This document shows positions 1 to 8,299 of a DNA stretch of 64,000 bases, piece after piece. Origin of the DNA: Winogradskyella sp. (GTDB lineage: Bacteria; Bacteroidota; Bacteroidia; Flavobacteriales; Flavobacteriaceae); contig NZ_RHLG01000001.1 in NCBI RefSeq assembly GCF_003712105.1, forward strand, positions 186,001 through 250,000, read 5' to 3'. The notes under the pieces are model-generated. The model made no database searches. It had not been told where the DNA came from and worked only from the letters and a program-made list of their open reading frames with translations. The position numbers and the translations under genes are program-made. The first letter of the stretch is position 1; each line of letters starts with the position of its first letter.

Positions 1-259
1 CTTCGTTTTCAAGTAATTGTTGCATAAGGTTAGTCCCTTCAAAATGGTGTTTACCTGTAAGAAGTCCTTTTCTATTTACAACGCGGTGAGCTGGTACATC
101 TTTTCCTGTAGAACCATTCATTGCATAACCAACAATTCTGGCACTTCTTGCAGCTCCGAGGTATTTTGCAATAGCTCCATAGCTTGTAACTCTTCCATAA
201 GGAATGCGTCTTGCAACCTCATAAACACGCTCAAAGAAGCTTTCGGTTTCTGGTTTCAT
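1..259 (-). CDS. Alkyltransferase-like (MGMT-family) DNA-binding protein, 3' end cut by window
   Basis: Eighty-six residues are visible from an ATG at 259; the C-terminus lies beyond base 1. The fold is the DNA-binding domain of O6-alkylguanine methyltransferases: an early VARRIPYGRVTSYGAIA helix region, then GYAMNGS and the active-site loop VPAHRVVNRKG. In true methyltransferases this loop reads PCHRV; here the cysteine is alanine (residue 57). The protein should therefore bind alkylated guanine without repairing it, as Atl proteins do to recruit nucleotide excision repair. The ATG follows directly on the stop codon of the LysE gene, so the two are probably co-transcribed with trmB. Confidence 0.85.
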   Translation of the reverse strand, partial: MKPETESFFERVYEVARRIPYGRVTSYGAIAKYLGAARSARIVGYAMNGSTGKDVPAHRVVNRKGLLTGKHHFEGTNLMQQLLENE

Positions 260-898
260 CTAAAGTTCTCTTAGAATATTGATAAATGTAACTAACGAAA
301 CTAAGCCAGTAACACTACCTATAATGTAATTCATGTTTTTTTGAGACGTAAAGGCTTTGTTTTTTATTTTATCGAAAAAGAATATATATACATACAACAT
401 TACAAAGGTACCCATAGCAGCTCCCGTAACATAAGTTATTATGCTTAACCTTTCGAAATCCATAATTCCAAAAGATGCTAAAGTTATGGTCATGTATGCT
501 TGATATGGAATAGGAAAAACATTTAATGCTGACAAAAACATCCCATGAAAAAAACGACTCTTCTTACTCCTAACATCTACCTCATCTACGGCTTGTTCTT
601 CATGTTTTTGCTTTGATGCTAAAACTAAAAAATAAACTGTGATAAGCACAAAAATTACGAAGGCTACACGTTGTAATATTTCAACAACATCTGGTCTATT
701 GCTAAGGTACTTTGAGAAAATAGATGCAATATAAGTTTGAATAAATACAACAAGACAAACGCCAGTTGAAAACATAATACCTCTACCAGCACCTTCTTTA
801 AGGCTGATTTTTGCTGCAGTCATATTAAGTAATCCAGGAGGAATTACACCAATTAATGCCACAAATAATCCTAAAAAGAATATTATGGTTATGCTCAA
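260..898 (-). CDS. LysE/RhtB-family amino-acid exporter
   Basis: A 212-residue, strongly hydrophobic inner-membrane protein. It begins with a membrane helix carrying IGVIPPGLLNMTAAKISLKEG, the glycine/proline-rich first segment typical of LysE-type translocators. About five further hydrophobic segments follow, with a charged loop near residues 95-115 (KQKHEEQAVDEVDVRSKK). The family exports amino acids or related small molecules; the substrate cannot be read from the sequence. The start is TTG at 898, overlapping the trmB stop in the string TTGA, which indicates translational coupling. The next in-frame ATG (about residue 26) would remove the first helix. Confidence 0.8.
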   Translation of the reverse strand: MSITIIFFLGLFVALIGVIPPGLLNMTAAKISLKEGAGRGIMFSTGVCLVVFIQTYIASIFSKYLSNRPDVVEILQRVAFVIFVLITVYFLVLASKQKHEEQAVDEVDVRSKKSRFFHGMFLSALNVFPIPYQAYMTITLASFGIMDFERLSIITYVTGAAMGTFVMLYVYIFFFDKIKNKAFTSQKNMNYIIGSVTGLVSLVTFINILREL

Positions 899-1575
899 GA
901 TTGATTGATTTTGAATCTAATATACGTAATTGGTTTGTCTTCTTCTAAATATTGATTCTCATAAAATGTTTGAATTCTCGTAACTTCTTCAGGACTTCCT
1001 TCGAGCTTATAGACATTATGATTTGCATAAAGCACTTCGTGACCCGCTCCATGAAGTAATCCAAGTGTATAGCCATGCATAAACTCGCTATCTGTTTTTA
1101 AGTGCATGAGACCATCTGGTTTTAGTACTTTTTTATAACGTTCTAAAAAAGCTAGATTTGTCATTCTGTGTTTTGTACGCTTATATTTTATTTGCGGATC
1201 AGGAAAAGTTATCCATATTTCATCTACTTCATTTTCAGCAAAAATATATTCAATAAGTTCGATTTGAGCTCTTAAAAACTTGGCATTAGACATGTTATCT
1301 TCTAAAGCCGTTTTTGCACCTCTCCAAAAACGTGCGCCTTTTATATCTATGCCAATGAAATTTTTATTGGGATACTTTTTTGCAAGGCCTACAGTATATT
1401 CGCCCTTACCACAGCCTAATTCTAAGACTATTTTATTGTGATTTTTAAAAACCTTCTCATTCCAATTGCCCTTCAACTCAAATTTACCTTCAATTAGTTC
1501 ATCTCTTTTAGGCTGAAATACATTTTCGAAGGTTTCGTTTTCTTTGAAACGTTTTAATTTATTTTTACTTCCCAC
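895..1575 (-). CDS. trmB: tRNA (guanine-N7-)-methyltransferase TrmB
   Basis: The 226-residue enzyme makes m7G46 in the variable loop of tRNAs using S-adenosylmethionine. The SAM-binding loop is VLELGCGKGEY (residues 50-60) and the second nucleotide-binding acidic strand is FIGIDIKGAR. The family signature is WITFPDPQIKYKRTKHRMTN (121-140), equivalent to the PDPW-KKRHxKRR motif. The C-terminus carries TxxExxY-type residues (VTRIQTFYENQYLEE). Length fits the family. It is the first gene of a three-gene minus-strand unit with the LysE exporter (overlap 4 bp) and the alkyltransferase-like gene. Confidence 0.95.
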   Translation of the reverse strand: MGSKNKLKRFKENETFENVFQPKRDELIEGKFELKGNWNEKVFKNHNKIVLELGCGKGEYTVGLAKKYPNKNFIGIDIKGARFWRGAKTALEDNMSNAKFLRAQIELIEYIFAENEVDEIWITFPDPQIKYKRTKHRMTNLAFLERYKKVLKPDGLMHLKTDSEFMHGYTLGLLHGAGHEVLYANHNVYKLEGSPEEVTRIQTFYENQYLEEDKPITYIRFKINQS

Positions 1576-1584
1576 AATTATTTA

Positions 1585-1601
1585 CTCGATAATCGAGATT
1601 T
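1585..1601. repeat. Short palindrome with a 14-bp word also present at 6663-6676
   Basis: CTCGAT-a-ATCGAG (1585-1597) is a perfect 6-1-6 palindrome. The 14-mer gataatcgagattt (1588-1601) recurs exactly at 6663-6676, downstream of the lamin-tail gene. Both copies are intergenic. They may be degenerate members of the TCGA-rich dispersed repeat family seen near leuS, but the match is short. Confidence 0.4.
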
Positions 1602-1708
1602 TAAATTATTATTCTTACTAGCTAGAAATTGCGACTCTATTCGATAGGTTATAGATATCTGCTAACATCATTTATTCAATAAGCAAAATTAAGGAAACAT
1701 TTTAGGTT

Positions 1709-1716
1709 TATCTTTG
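1709..1716 (+). promoter_or_regulatory. -7 promoter box, leaderless start
   Basis: TATCTTTG matches the Bacteroidota sigma consensus TAnnTTTG. It ends five bases before the ATG at 1722, so transcription would begin at or next to the start codon. Confidence 0.6.
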
Positions 1717-1721
1717 TTAGG

Positions 1722-2765
1722 ATGAAACGAATTTTAGTAGCACCATTACATTGGGGATTAGGTCATGCAACACGATGCATTCCTTTAATAAATGCGCTTA
1801 TTGAACACAATTTTGAGCCTATAATTGCTTCTGATGGTAGTGCTTTGGAGCTATTAAAAAAAGAGTTTCCAAATTTATTAGCTTTTGAGTTGCCATCGTA
1901 CGATATTTCTTATTCTAAAAAACCTGGTAGGTTTAAACTAAAGCTTTTGAAAACATCACCTCATATTTTAAGAACTATTCGAAGAGAGAAATCCGTTATA
2001 AAACAATTGGTTAAAAAAGAGTCAATTAGTGGTGTTATTTCTGATAATCGATTTGGAGTTAGAGACAAGTCTATCCCATCAGTATACATTACGCATCAAC
2101 TTAATGTTTTAAGCGGGCGAACCACATGGATTAGTAGTAAATTACATCAAAATATTATCAAGAAATTTGATCAATGCTGGGTGCCAGACTTAGATAGTAA
2201 CACAAATCTTAGTGGAGATTTAGGTCGCCCAAAACAAAAAATAAAGAATGTAAAATATATTGGTACATTAAGCCGGTTTGAAAAAGAAAAGTTAGATAAA
2301 ACCATTGACATTCTTGTTGTATTGTCTGGCCCTGAACCACAACGAACTCAACTCGAAAAAAAGCTATTATTAGAGCTCAAGAACAAAAAAGAAAATATTG
2401 TTTTTATTAGGGGTATGGTCGAGGACAAGCAGAAAATAACCTATTTAGGAAACATTACGCTTTATAATTACATGACTAGCAAAAAACTTGAACATGCTAT
2501 AAATTCAAGTAATCTTATTATTTCGCGCTCCGGTTATACAACTATTATGGATTTGGCTAAGTTGGGCAAAAAAGCTGTGTTTATTCCTACACCAGGACAG
2601 TTTGAACAACTTTATCTTGCAGAAAAACTAAATGAAAATTTAATTGCACCTTCTTTCGAACAAGATACTATTACAAGTTCAGATTTAAAAGTACATCCTA
2701 ATTACTCAGGATTTGAGACATTGAATTCTGAAATAAATTTTAAGGAATTATTTAGCCTTTTCTAA
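1722..2765 (+). CDS. MurG-like (GT28-type) glycosyltransferase
   Basis: The 347-residue protein has two Rossmann-like halves. The N-terminal glycine-rich loop is APLHWGLGHATRC (residues 7-18). The C-terminal donor-site region is SNLIISRSGYTTIMDLAKLG followed by KAVFIPTPGQFEQLYLAEKL (about 266-303), resembling the UDP-sugar site of MurG and GT28 enzymes. Homologous proteins in this family are annotated as predicted glycosyltransferases; acceptor and sugar are unknown. It is too short and lacks enough context to be MurG itself. No signal peptide is visible, so it probably acts at the cytoplasmic face. It is preceded by a promoter box with almost no leader, and its 3' end overlaps the convergent kinase gene by 18 bp. 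Confidence 0.8.
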   Translation: MKRILVAPLHWGLGHATRCIPLINALIEHNFEPIIASDGSALELLKKEFPNLLAFELPSYDISYSKKPGRFKLKLLKTSPHILRTIRREKSVIKQLVKKESISGVISDNRFGVRDKSIPSVYITHQLNVLSGRTTWISSKLHQNIIKKFDQCWVPDLDSNTNLSGDLGRPKQKIKNVKYIGTLSRFEKEKLDKTIDILVVLSGPEPQRTQLEKKLLLELKNKKENIVFIRGMVEDKQKITYLGNITLYNYMTSKKLEHAINSSNLIISRSGYTTIMDLAKLGKKAVFIPTPGQFEQLYLAEKLNENLIAPSFEQDTITSSDLKVHPNYSGFETLNSEINFKELFSLF

Positions 2766-3788
2766 TGTAAAAGAAAACTCACTACCAACACCAGGCTCAC
2801 TTTCTATATAAATTTTTTCGTTATGAGCTTCTATAATATGCTTTACTATAGATAATCCTAAACCAGAACCACCTTCTTTTCTTGACCCACTTTTGTCAAC
2901 ACGGTAGAAGCGTTCAAAAAGTCGACTAAGATGTTCTTTCTCGATACCTTCACCGTTATCGGTAACGCGGATTATAACTTTATTTTTTATTAAGTTTTCT
3001 ATACTAACTTCAGTAGTACCTCTTTCTAAACCATATTTTATAGAATTAACTATTAGGTTTCCCAATACTTGCTGAATACGTTCTTTATCAGCAAAAACAT
3101 AAACCGGTTGTGTATAATCTGTATCGAATGTTAACGTAATTTTCTTTTTGTTAGCTTTCATCTCAAAAAGATCAAAAACGTTTTGTACTAATTCTATAAT
3201 ATCAAAATTTTCGCGATTAAGGCTTAAATCACCAACCTCTAATTTGGTAATCATATCCAAATCTTTAAGTATATAGGTTAATCGTTCAACACCTTTGCTA
3301 GCTCTGTTCAAGTATTTTTTTCGAATTTTTTCATCGTTCATAGCGCCATCAAGAAGTGTTTCTATATAACCTTGAACAGTAAACAAGGGTGTTTTTAACT
3401 CGTGCGACACGTTTCCCAGAAACTCTTTACGGTATTCTTCACGCACCTTAAGTGTTTCAATCTCTATTTTCTTATCATTAGCATATCTGTCTATTTCGCG
3501 AGTTAATGTAGACATGTCCGTGGTAATTGGTTGTTGCCTTAAGTCTGTAGATTCCAATAAAGTTAAATCGTCGTATATCTGCTTAACACGTCGATAGATA
3601 AAACGTTCAACTCTAAACTGAATAACTACAAAACAAACAACATAGCATGCAAATGGAAAGATGGCAAACTCCCAATCTATACTATGAAAAATATAAAGAA
3701 ACAGCGCCATCAAAACTGAAGCTACAGTAGTGACATAAGCGGCTGTCCTAAGCGCAAATCTGTAAGATTTTTTAAGCGTTTTTTGCAT
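2748..3788 (-). CDS. PhoR-type sensor histidine kinase
   Basis: The 346-residue membrane kinase has two N-terminal transmembrane helices (about residues 12-34 and 41-58) with almost no periplasmic loop, then a short linker. The phosphoacceptor box is FLGNVSHELKTPLFTVQGY (His129), the N-box is NLIVNSIKYG, the G1 box is VTDNGEGI and the G2 box is GGSGLGLSIVKHI. The lack of a sizeable periplasmic domain suggests it senses through the membrane or partner proteins. It overlaps the response regulator gene by one base and is transcribed after it. PhoR-like is inferred from architecture; the phosphate role is not shown. Confidence 0.9.
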   Translation of the reverse strand: MQKTLKKSYRFALRTAAYVTTVASVLMALFLYIFHSIDWEFAIFPFACYVVCFVVIQFRVERFIYRRVKQIYDDLTLLESTDLRQQPITTDMSTLTREIDRYANDKKIEIETLKVREEYRKEFLGNVSHELKTPLFTVQGYIETLLDGAMNDEKIRKKYLNRASKGVERLTYILKDLDMITKLEVGDLSLNRENFDIIELVQNVFDLFEMKANKKKITLTFDTDYTQPVYVFADKERIQQVLGNLIVNSIKYGLERGTTEVSIENLIKNKVIIRVTDNGEGIEKEHLSRLFERFYRVDKSGSRKEGGSGLGLSIVKHIIEAHNEKIYIESEPGVGSEFSFTLEKAK

Positions 3789-4474
3789 TAGTCTACAAAC
3801 TTGTAACCAACACCTTTAACGGTTTTAAAAGATTTATCGCCTATTTTTTCTCTGAGTTTACGAATATGTACATCAATGGTACGACCACCAACAACAACTT
3901 CATTGCCCCAGACTTTATCGAGGATTTCTTCGCGTTTAAAAACTTTACCTGGCTTGGTTGCCAATAAAGATAGTAATTCAAACTCTTTTCTTGGTAAAAT
4001 AATCTCTTCACCTTTGTTAGTAATCTTATACTCTTCTCTATTGATAACAAGTTGCCCTATGGTGATAATTTCGTCACTTGGCTTTTCGGAATTTTTTAAG
4101 CGTCTCAGTAAGGCCTTAACCTTACTTACTAGTACCTTAGGCTTAATGGGTTTGGTAATATAATCATCGGCACCTGCATCAAAACCGGCAACTTGAGAGT
4201 AATCTTCGCCTCTAGCAGTTAGGAAGGTTATCATAACATTACTTAACTCAGGAATTTCTCTTAGTCTTTCACAGGCTTCGATCCCATCCATTTCTGGCAT
4301 CATTACATCCAAAATAATAAGATGTGGTTTGTGCTTTTTGGCTTTCTCTATGGCTTCAACACCATTTTTTGCTGTAACAACTTGGTACCCTTCAGAAGAT
4401 AAATTGTAGCCTACAATTTCTAAAATATCGGCCTCATCATCGACCAATAAAATTTTAATATCCCTTTTTTTCAA
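3788..4474 (-). CDS. PhoB/OmpR-type response regulator
   Basis: The protein has an N-terminal receiver domain (IKILLVDDEADILEIVGYNL; phosphoacceptor Asp in LIILDVMMPEMDG; switch residues T in FLTARGED and K in DYITKPIKPK). The C-terminus is an OmpR-type winged helix (PRKEFELLSLLATKPGKVFKREEILDKVWG and GRTIDVHIRKLREKIG). No ATG is available. I chose the TTG at 4474, giving MKKRDIKILLVDDE, the usual N-terminus of flavobacterial homologues (228 residues); a TTG three codons upstream (4483) is the alternative. It forms a two-gene operon with the downstream kinase. Confidence 0.9.
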   Translation of the reverse strand: MKKRDIKILLVDDEADILEIVGYNLSSEGYQVVTAKNGVEAIEKAKKHKPHLIILDVMMPEMDGIEACERLREIPELSNVMITFLTARGEDYSQVAGFDAGADDYITKPIKPKVLVSKVKALLRRLKNSEKPSDEIITIGQLVINREEYKITNKGEEIILPRKEFELLSLLATKPGKVFKREEILDKVWGNEVVVGGRTIDVHIRKLREKIGDKSFKTVKGVGYKFVD

Positions 4475-4670
4475 AATAAGCAATGATTATTAACGCATTG
4501 TAAAGATAATTATATCTGTACAATTTTTAAGTTAAGGTGCAATTGATAACAATTACCTAACATTAATCGGTCAAAGTCTTTATTTTATCGACAAATGGAT
4601 ACTGATATTAAATAATTATAAAATGATCTCTAATTACTTAGTATCACTTATTTAGAGCCAATAATCTTAG

Positions 4671-4678
4671 TATATTTG
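4671..4678 (+). promoter_or_regulatory. -7 promoter box for the lamin-tail gene
   Basis: TATATTTG matches TAnnTTTG and lies 26 bp before the ATG at 4705, predicting a short leader of about 20 nt. Confidence 0.55.
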
Positions 4679-4704
4679 TAGCTCTAAAAACTAATATTTT
4701 TAAT

Positions 4705-6594
4705 ATGAAAAAACTTTACTTTTTACTTTTTACAATTTTAATATCTACTGCTTCTTTTGGGCAGACTACTGTTTTTATTAATGAGATTCATTATGATAAT
4801 GCAAGTAGTGATGTTAATGAAGGTGTTGAAATAGCAGGACCAGCTGGCACTGATTTATCAACGTATACAATTACGCTCTACAATGGAAGTAATGGTAGCT
4901 CTTATGATACCGAAACACTCTCAGGTACAATTCCTGACGAAGGTGGTTCTGGTTTTGGTGCTGTTTGGTTTCCGATAGCAGGGATGCAAAATGGTGCACC
5001 CGATGGAATTGCGTTAGATAATAACGGTACATTAATCCAATTTTTAAGCTATGAAGGGTCATTTATGGCTTCTGGTGGCCCTGCAGATGGTATTACTTCA
5101 ACAGATATTGGCGTATCTGAAGGTGGTGGTACTGCGGTTGGAGATTCATTACAGCTTACTGGTTCAGGAACTACCTATGAAAATTTCACATGGTCTGGAC
5201 CATCAGCTTCAAGTGCTGGAACCATTAATACTGGCCAATCATTCGGTGCTGCAACTCCTACAATAGCTATTACATCTCCTGCTGATATGGCAATGCTTCC
5301 TTCTGGTTCAACACCAGTTAATTTGGAGTGGACTACTAATAATCTATCTGGTTCAGAAACAGTTAACGTTATTGTTAATGGAGTAACTTCAATGGATCAA
5401 ATGAGCCCATTCGAAATTACAACTACAGACGGAACTACTTATAATGTAGAGGTTCAATTAGTAGATGGTGGTTTATTGGATTCTGACGCTATATCCTTTA
5501 CAGTAGAATTTCCTTGTGACTTAGTACTAGAAACTCCTATAGTTACATGTGATGCAAATACTGCAGGTGCCGATACTTACACTACAAGAATTGATTTTAC
5601 AGGTGGAGGAACTTCTAATTACACCGTAGATACTGGCGGTATAGGTACTCTAGATGTAAGTAATGGAAACCCAACCGTTGATGCGAGTGGCTACATGCTT
5701 ATTACATCAGTTCTTGAGGGTACAGATTTTACATTTAATATTACGGGCGATGCAACTAGTAGCTGTGATCTCACCGAAAATATAACTAGCCCTGCTTGTG
5801 TACCATCTGTATGTGCAAATCCAGGTGATATTATTATATCTGAAATTATGCGTAATCCAGGTGCTGTAAGTGATGCTAATGGTGAATATTTTGAAGTATA
5901 TAATAACACAGGGTCTGACATAGATATGTTAGGATGGGTAATAAGAGATGAAGATATTAACTCAAGTTTCGAAACACCTCATACTATAACATTACCTACG
6001 GTAGTACCAGCTGGTGGATATTTTGTTTTTGTAATTAATGGAGATAGCATGGCAAATGGAGGTATTACAGGAGCTTACTCTTATAATGGAGATATTTCAT
6101 TAAGTAATAGTGGTTCTAGCTCAGATGGAATTGTAATTGAGTGTCAAGGTAGTATTATTGATCAAGTTATTTGGGATGGTACTTTTCCTCCGGCAACATC
6201 AGGTAATGCTATGGAGTTATCAAACACTTTATTAGCAAGGAATAACCTAGATAATGACCTTGGAACAAATTGGGGACTAGTTCCTCCTGGTTTCACATAT
6301 GGTGATGGTGATTTAGGAACTCCTGGTTCTGCCAATGCATTTGCTTTATCAACCAATGATTTTGATTTAAACAGATTCTCAATGTATCCTAACCCAACTA
6401 ATACTGGTGAAGTCACTATTTCTAGTATTAACGCTTCTCCAATTGATGTTAAGGTGTTTGATATTTTAGGAAAACAAGTAAAAGCAGAAACTATTACTAA
6501 CACATTAGATGTTTCTAATTTAAAATCTGGTATTTACTTACTTAATCTTACACAAGATGGTGCAACTAGCACTAAAAAGTTAGTAATTAAGTAA
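4705..6594 (+). CDS. Secreted lamin-tail-domain protein with type IX sorting domain
   Basis: A 629-residue extracellular protein. It starts with a Sec signal peptide (MKKLYFLLFTILISTASFGQ). Residues about 22-165 form a first lamin-tail-like domain (TVFINEIHYDN, VEIAGPAGTDL). About 185-270 is an Ig-like segment. About 370-530 is a second lamin-tail domain (GDIIISEIMRNPGAV, YFEVYNNTGSDIDMLGWVI). The last 75 residues are a T9SS type A sorting domain (FSMYPNPTNTGEVTISS to KKLVIK). It should be exported by the type IX system and anchored or released at the surface. It stands alone, with its own promoter and a strong terminator. The ligand is unknown. Confidence 0.92.
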   Translation: MKKLYFLLFTILISTASFGQTTVFINEIHYDNASSDVNEGVEIAGPAGTDLSTYTITLYNGSNGSSYDTETLSGTIPDEGGSGFGAVWFPIAGMQNGAPDGIALDNNGTLIQFLSYEGSFMASGGPADGITSTDIGVSEGGGTAVGDSLQLTGSGTTYENFTWSGPSASSAGTINTGQSFGAATPTIAITSPADMAMLPSGSTPVNLEWTTNNLSGSETVNVIVNGVTSMDQMSPFEITTTDGTTYNVEVQLVDGGLLDSDAISFTVEFPCDLVLETPIVTCDANTAGADTYTTRIDFTGGGTSNYTVDTGGIGTLDVSNGNPTVDASGYMLITSVLEGTDFTFNITGDATSSCDLTENITSPACVPSVCANPGDIIISEIMRNPGAVSDANGEYFEVYNNTGSDIDMLGWVIRDEDINSSFETPHTITLPTVVPAGGYFVFVINGDSMANGGITGAYSYNGDISLSNSGSSSDGIVIECQGSIIDQVIWDGTFPPATSGNAMELSNTLLARNNLDNDLGTNWGLVPPGFTYGDGDLGTPGSANAFALSTNDFDLNRFSMYPNPTNTGEVTISSINASPIDVKVFDILGKQVKAETITNTLDVSNLKSGIYLLNLTQDGATSTKKLVIK

Positions 6595-6615
6595 GCTTAA
6601 TAATATAAGGATCTT

Positions 6616-6648
6616 AAAGCGCTACCCATTGGTAGCGCTTTTTATTTT
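6616..6648 (+). terminator. Intrinsic terminator after the lamin-tail gene
   Basis: A perfect 11-bp stem (AAAGCGCTACC / GGTAGCGCTTT, 6616-6641) with loop CATT is followed by a T-rich tract. Confidence 0.9.
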
Positions 6649-6662
6649 CATTAATTTTACGA

Positions 6663-6676
6663 GATAATCGAGATTT
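6663..6676. repeat. 14-bp word shared with 1588-1601
   Basis: gataatcgagattt recurs exactly at 1588-1601. Both copies are intergenic. Confidence 0.35.
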
Positions 6677-6752
6677 ATATTTCAAGGACTTGTCCTAATT
6701 ATAGACTTCTTTTCAATTTACAATTCATAAATACCCTACGAGTAGTAATTTA

Positions 6753-7730
6753 ATGATAAAAACGAGTGACATTTTTAATATTTCGTCTGAGGCTGAATTT
6801 AACCGTTTAGCATTAGAGGTGTTTCGTTTTCAGTTCGAAAATAATCCTGTGTATCGGTCATTCTGTGATTTATTATACAAGCATCCTGCAGATATAAAAA
6901 CTGTTGAAGATATTCCGTTTTTACCCATTCAATTTTTTAAAAGTCATGCTGTTTTATCTACTAAAAATTCAATAGAAAAAACATTTACAAGCTCAGGAAC
7001 CACTGGTATAACTACTAGTAAACACCATGTTACTGATTTAGCTATTTATGTAGAAAGCTTCAGAAAGGGTTTTCAGCATTTTTATGGAAACATTGAAGAC
7101 TATACTATATTAGCTTTATTACCATCGTATTTAGAGCGTGATGGATCTTCATTAATCTATATGGTAGACCATTTAATTAAGTCTTCTAATAAACCAGATA
7201 GCGGTTTCTATTTAGACAACTTATCTCAACTAGCTCAAAACCTTAATGAACTTGATTCTCAAGGGCAAAAAACACTATTAATAGGTGTTTCATTTGCGTT
7301 ATTAGATTTGGTTGAAACCTTTCAATTTAACCTTGAGCAGACGATTATTATGGAAACTGGCGGCATGAAAGGTCGACGTAAAGAGCTTATAAGAGCAGAA
7401 CTACATGCCATTTTAAAACAAGGTTTTGGTGTTGAATTCATACATAGCGAATATGGTATGACAGAACTTTTGAGCCAAGCTTATTCTATGGGAAACGGCA
7501 TTTTTGAATGTCCACCATGGATGAAAATTTTAATCCGTGATACCGAAGATGCGCTTAGCATTCAAAACACTAATAAAACTGGAGGTATTAATGTTATTGA
7601 TTTGGCTAATATCAATTCTTGCTCATTTATAGCAACACAAGATTTAGGAAAAGTCCATAACAACACATTCGAGATTCTTGGGCGTTTCGACAATTCAGAT
7701 ATTCGCGGTTGTAATCTTATGGTCTTGTAA
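6753..7730 (+). CDS. LuxE-like acyl-protein synthetase / acyltransferase
   Basis: The 325-residue protein belongs to the LuxE/acyl-protein synthetase branch of adenylate-forming enzymes. The phosphate-binding loop is TFTSSGTTGITTSKH (residues 77-90). A later SEYGMTELLSQAYS segment matches the conserved YGxTE motif of the superfamily. In luciferase operons LuxE activates fatty acids; here no lux genes are near, and family members in Bacteroidota are often linked to cell-envelope lipid work. It is followed 42 bp later by the YHS-domain gene on the same strand. The substrate is unknown. Confidence 0.8.
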   Translation: MIKTSDIFNISSEAEFNRLALEVFRFQFENNPVYRSFCDLLYKHPADIKTVEDIPFLPIQFFKSHAVLSTKNSIEKTFTSSGTTGITTSKHHVTDLAIYVESFRKGFQHFYGNIEDYTILALLPSYLERDGSSLIYMVDHLIKSSNKPDSGFYLDNLSQLAQNLNELDSQGQKTLLIGVSFALLDLVETFQFNLEQTIIMETGGMKGRRKELIRAELHAILKQGFGVEFIHSEYGMTELLSQAYSMGNGIFECPPWMKILIRDTEDALSIQNTNKTGGINVIDLANINSCSFIATQDLGKVHNNTFEILGRFDNSDIRGCNLMVL

Positions 7731-7772
7731 GAAAGTAAAAACAAGTTCGACATAGCTAAAAACATTTTTACT

Positions 7773-8213
7773 ATGAGATTTTTATTCTTTCTATTTTTAA
7801 TAACTACTACTTTTCTATCTGCACAGTCTATTGACTATAATCTAAAAAAAGGATTTATTGCCAATGGTTACGATGTTGTAGAATACTTTGATAATAATGC
7901 CGTTGAAGGCAAAAAGAATTTCACTACCAAATACGATGGCGTGAAATTTAAGTTTAGCTCTCAAGAAAATTTAGACACCTTTTTAAAAGCTCCAGAAAAG
8001 TACGTACCTCAATATGGTGGTTATTGCGCATATGCTGTAGCTGTTGATTCTAAAAAGGTTAGCATCAATCCTGAGACCTTCGAAATTAGAGATAATAAGC
8101 TTTATTTATTCTATAATTCTTGGGGTGTAAACACGCTAAAAAAATGGCAAAAAAATAATGTGAAAGGTTTACAGAAAAAAGCCGACCAAAATTGGGAGGC
8201 TATTAAAAATTAA
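7773..8213 (+). CDS. Secreted YHS-domain protein
   Basis: A 146-residue protein with an N-terminal signal peptide (MRFLFFLFLITTTFLSAQS). Its YHS-type domain covers about residues 28-90 (GYDVVEYFDNNAVEGKK, KYDGVKFKFSSQENLDTFL, PEKYVPQYGGYCAYAVA). YHS domains are short metal-associated modules, found for example in copper-handling proteins. The C-terminus ends with a lysine-rich helix. It is probably periplasmic. It follows the LuxE-like gene and ends at a strong terminator. Confidence 0.85.
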   Translation: MRFLFFLFLITTTFLSAQSIDYNLKKGFIANGYDVVEYFDNNAVEGKKNFTTKYDGVKFKFSSQENLDTFLKAPEKYVPQYGGYCAYAVAVDSKKVSINPETFEIRDNKLYLFYNSWGVNTLKKWQKNNVKGLQKKADQNWEAIKN

Positions 8214-8272
8214 TATTTTCTATGAAAAAGAAAAATTAATTAATAGTTGAAAGTTGATTGATTGGTTGGAAG

Positions 8273-8299
8273 CGCCCAGAGACATCTGGGCGTTTTTTT
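8273..8299 (+). terminator. Intrinsic terminator after the YHS gene
   Basis: The stem CGCCCAGA / TCTGGGCG (8273-8292, loop GACA) is followed by seven T. The T tract touches the stop codon of the convergent tyrS gene. Confidence 0.9.

Noticed and set aside
17..274. Plus-strand 85-codon frame
   Set aside because: It is the antisense of the alkyltransferase-like gene on the minus strand, whose motifs are clear.
6753..7730. Part of a bioluminescence operon
   Set aside because: The protein is LuxE-like, but no luciferase or reductase lux genes are present nearby.
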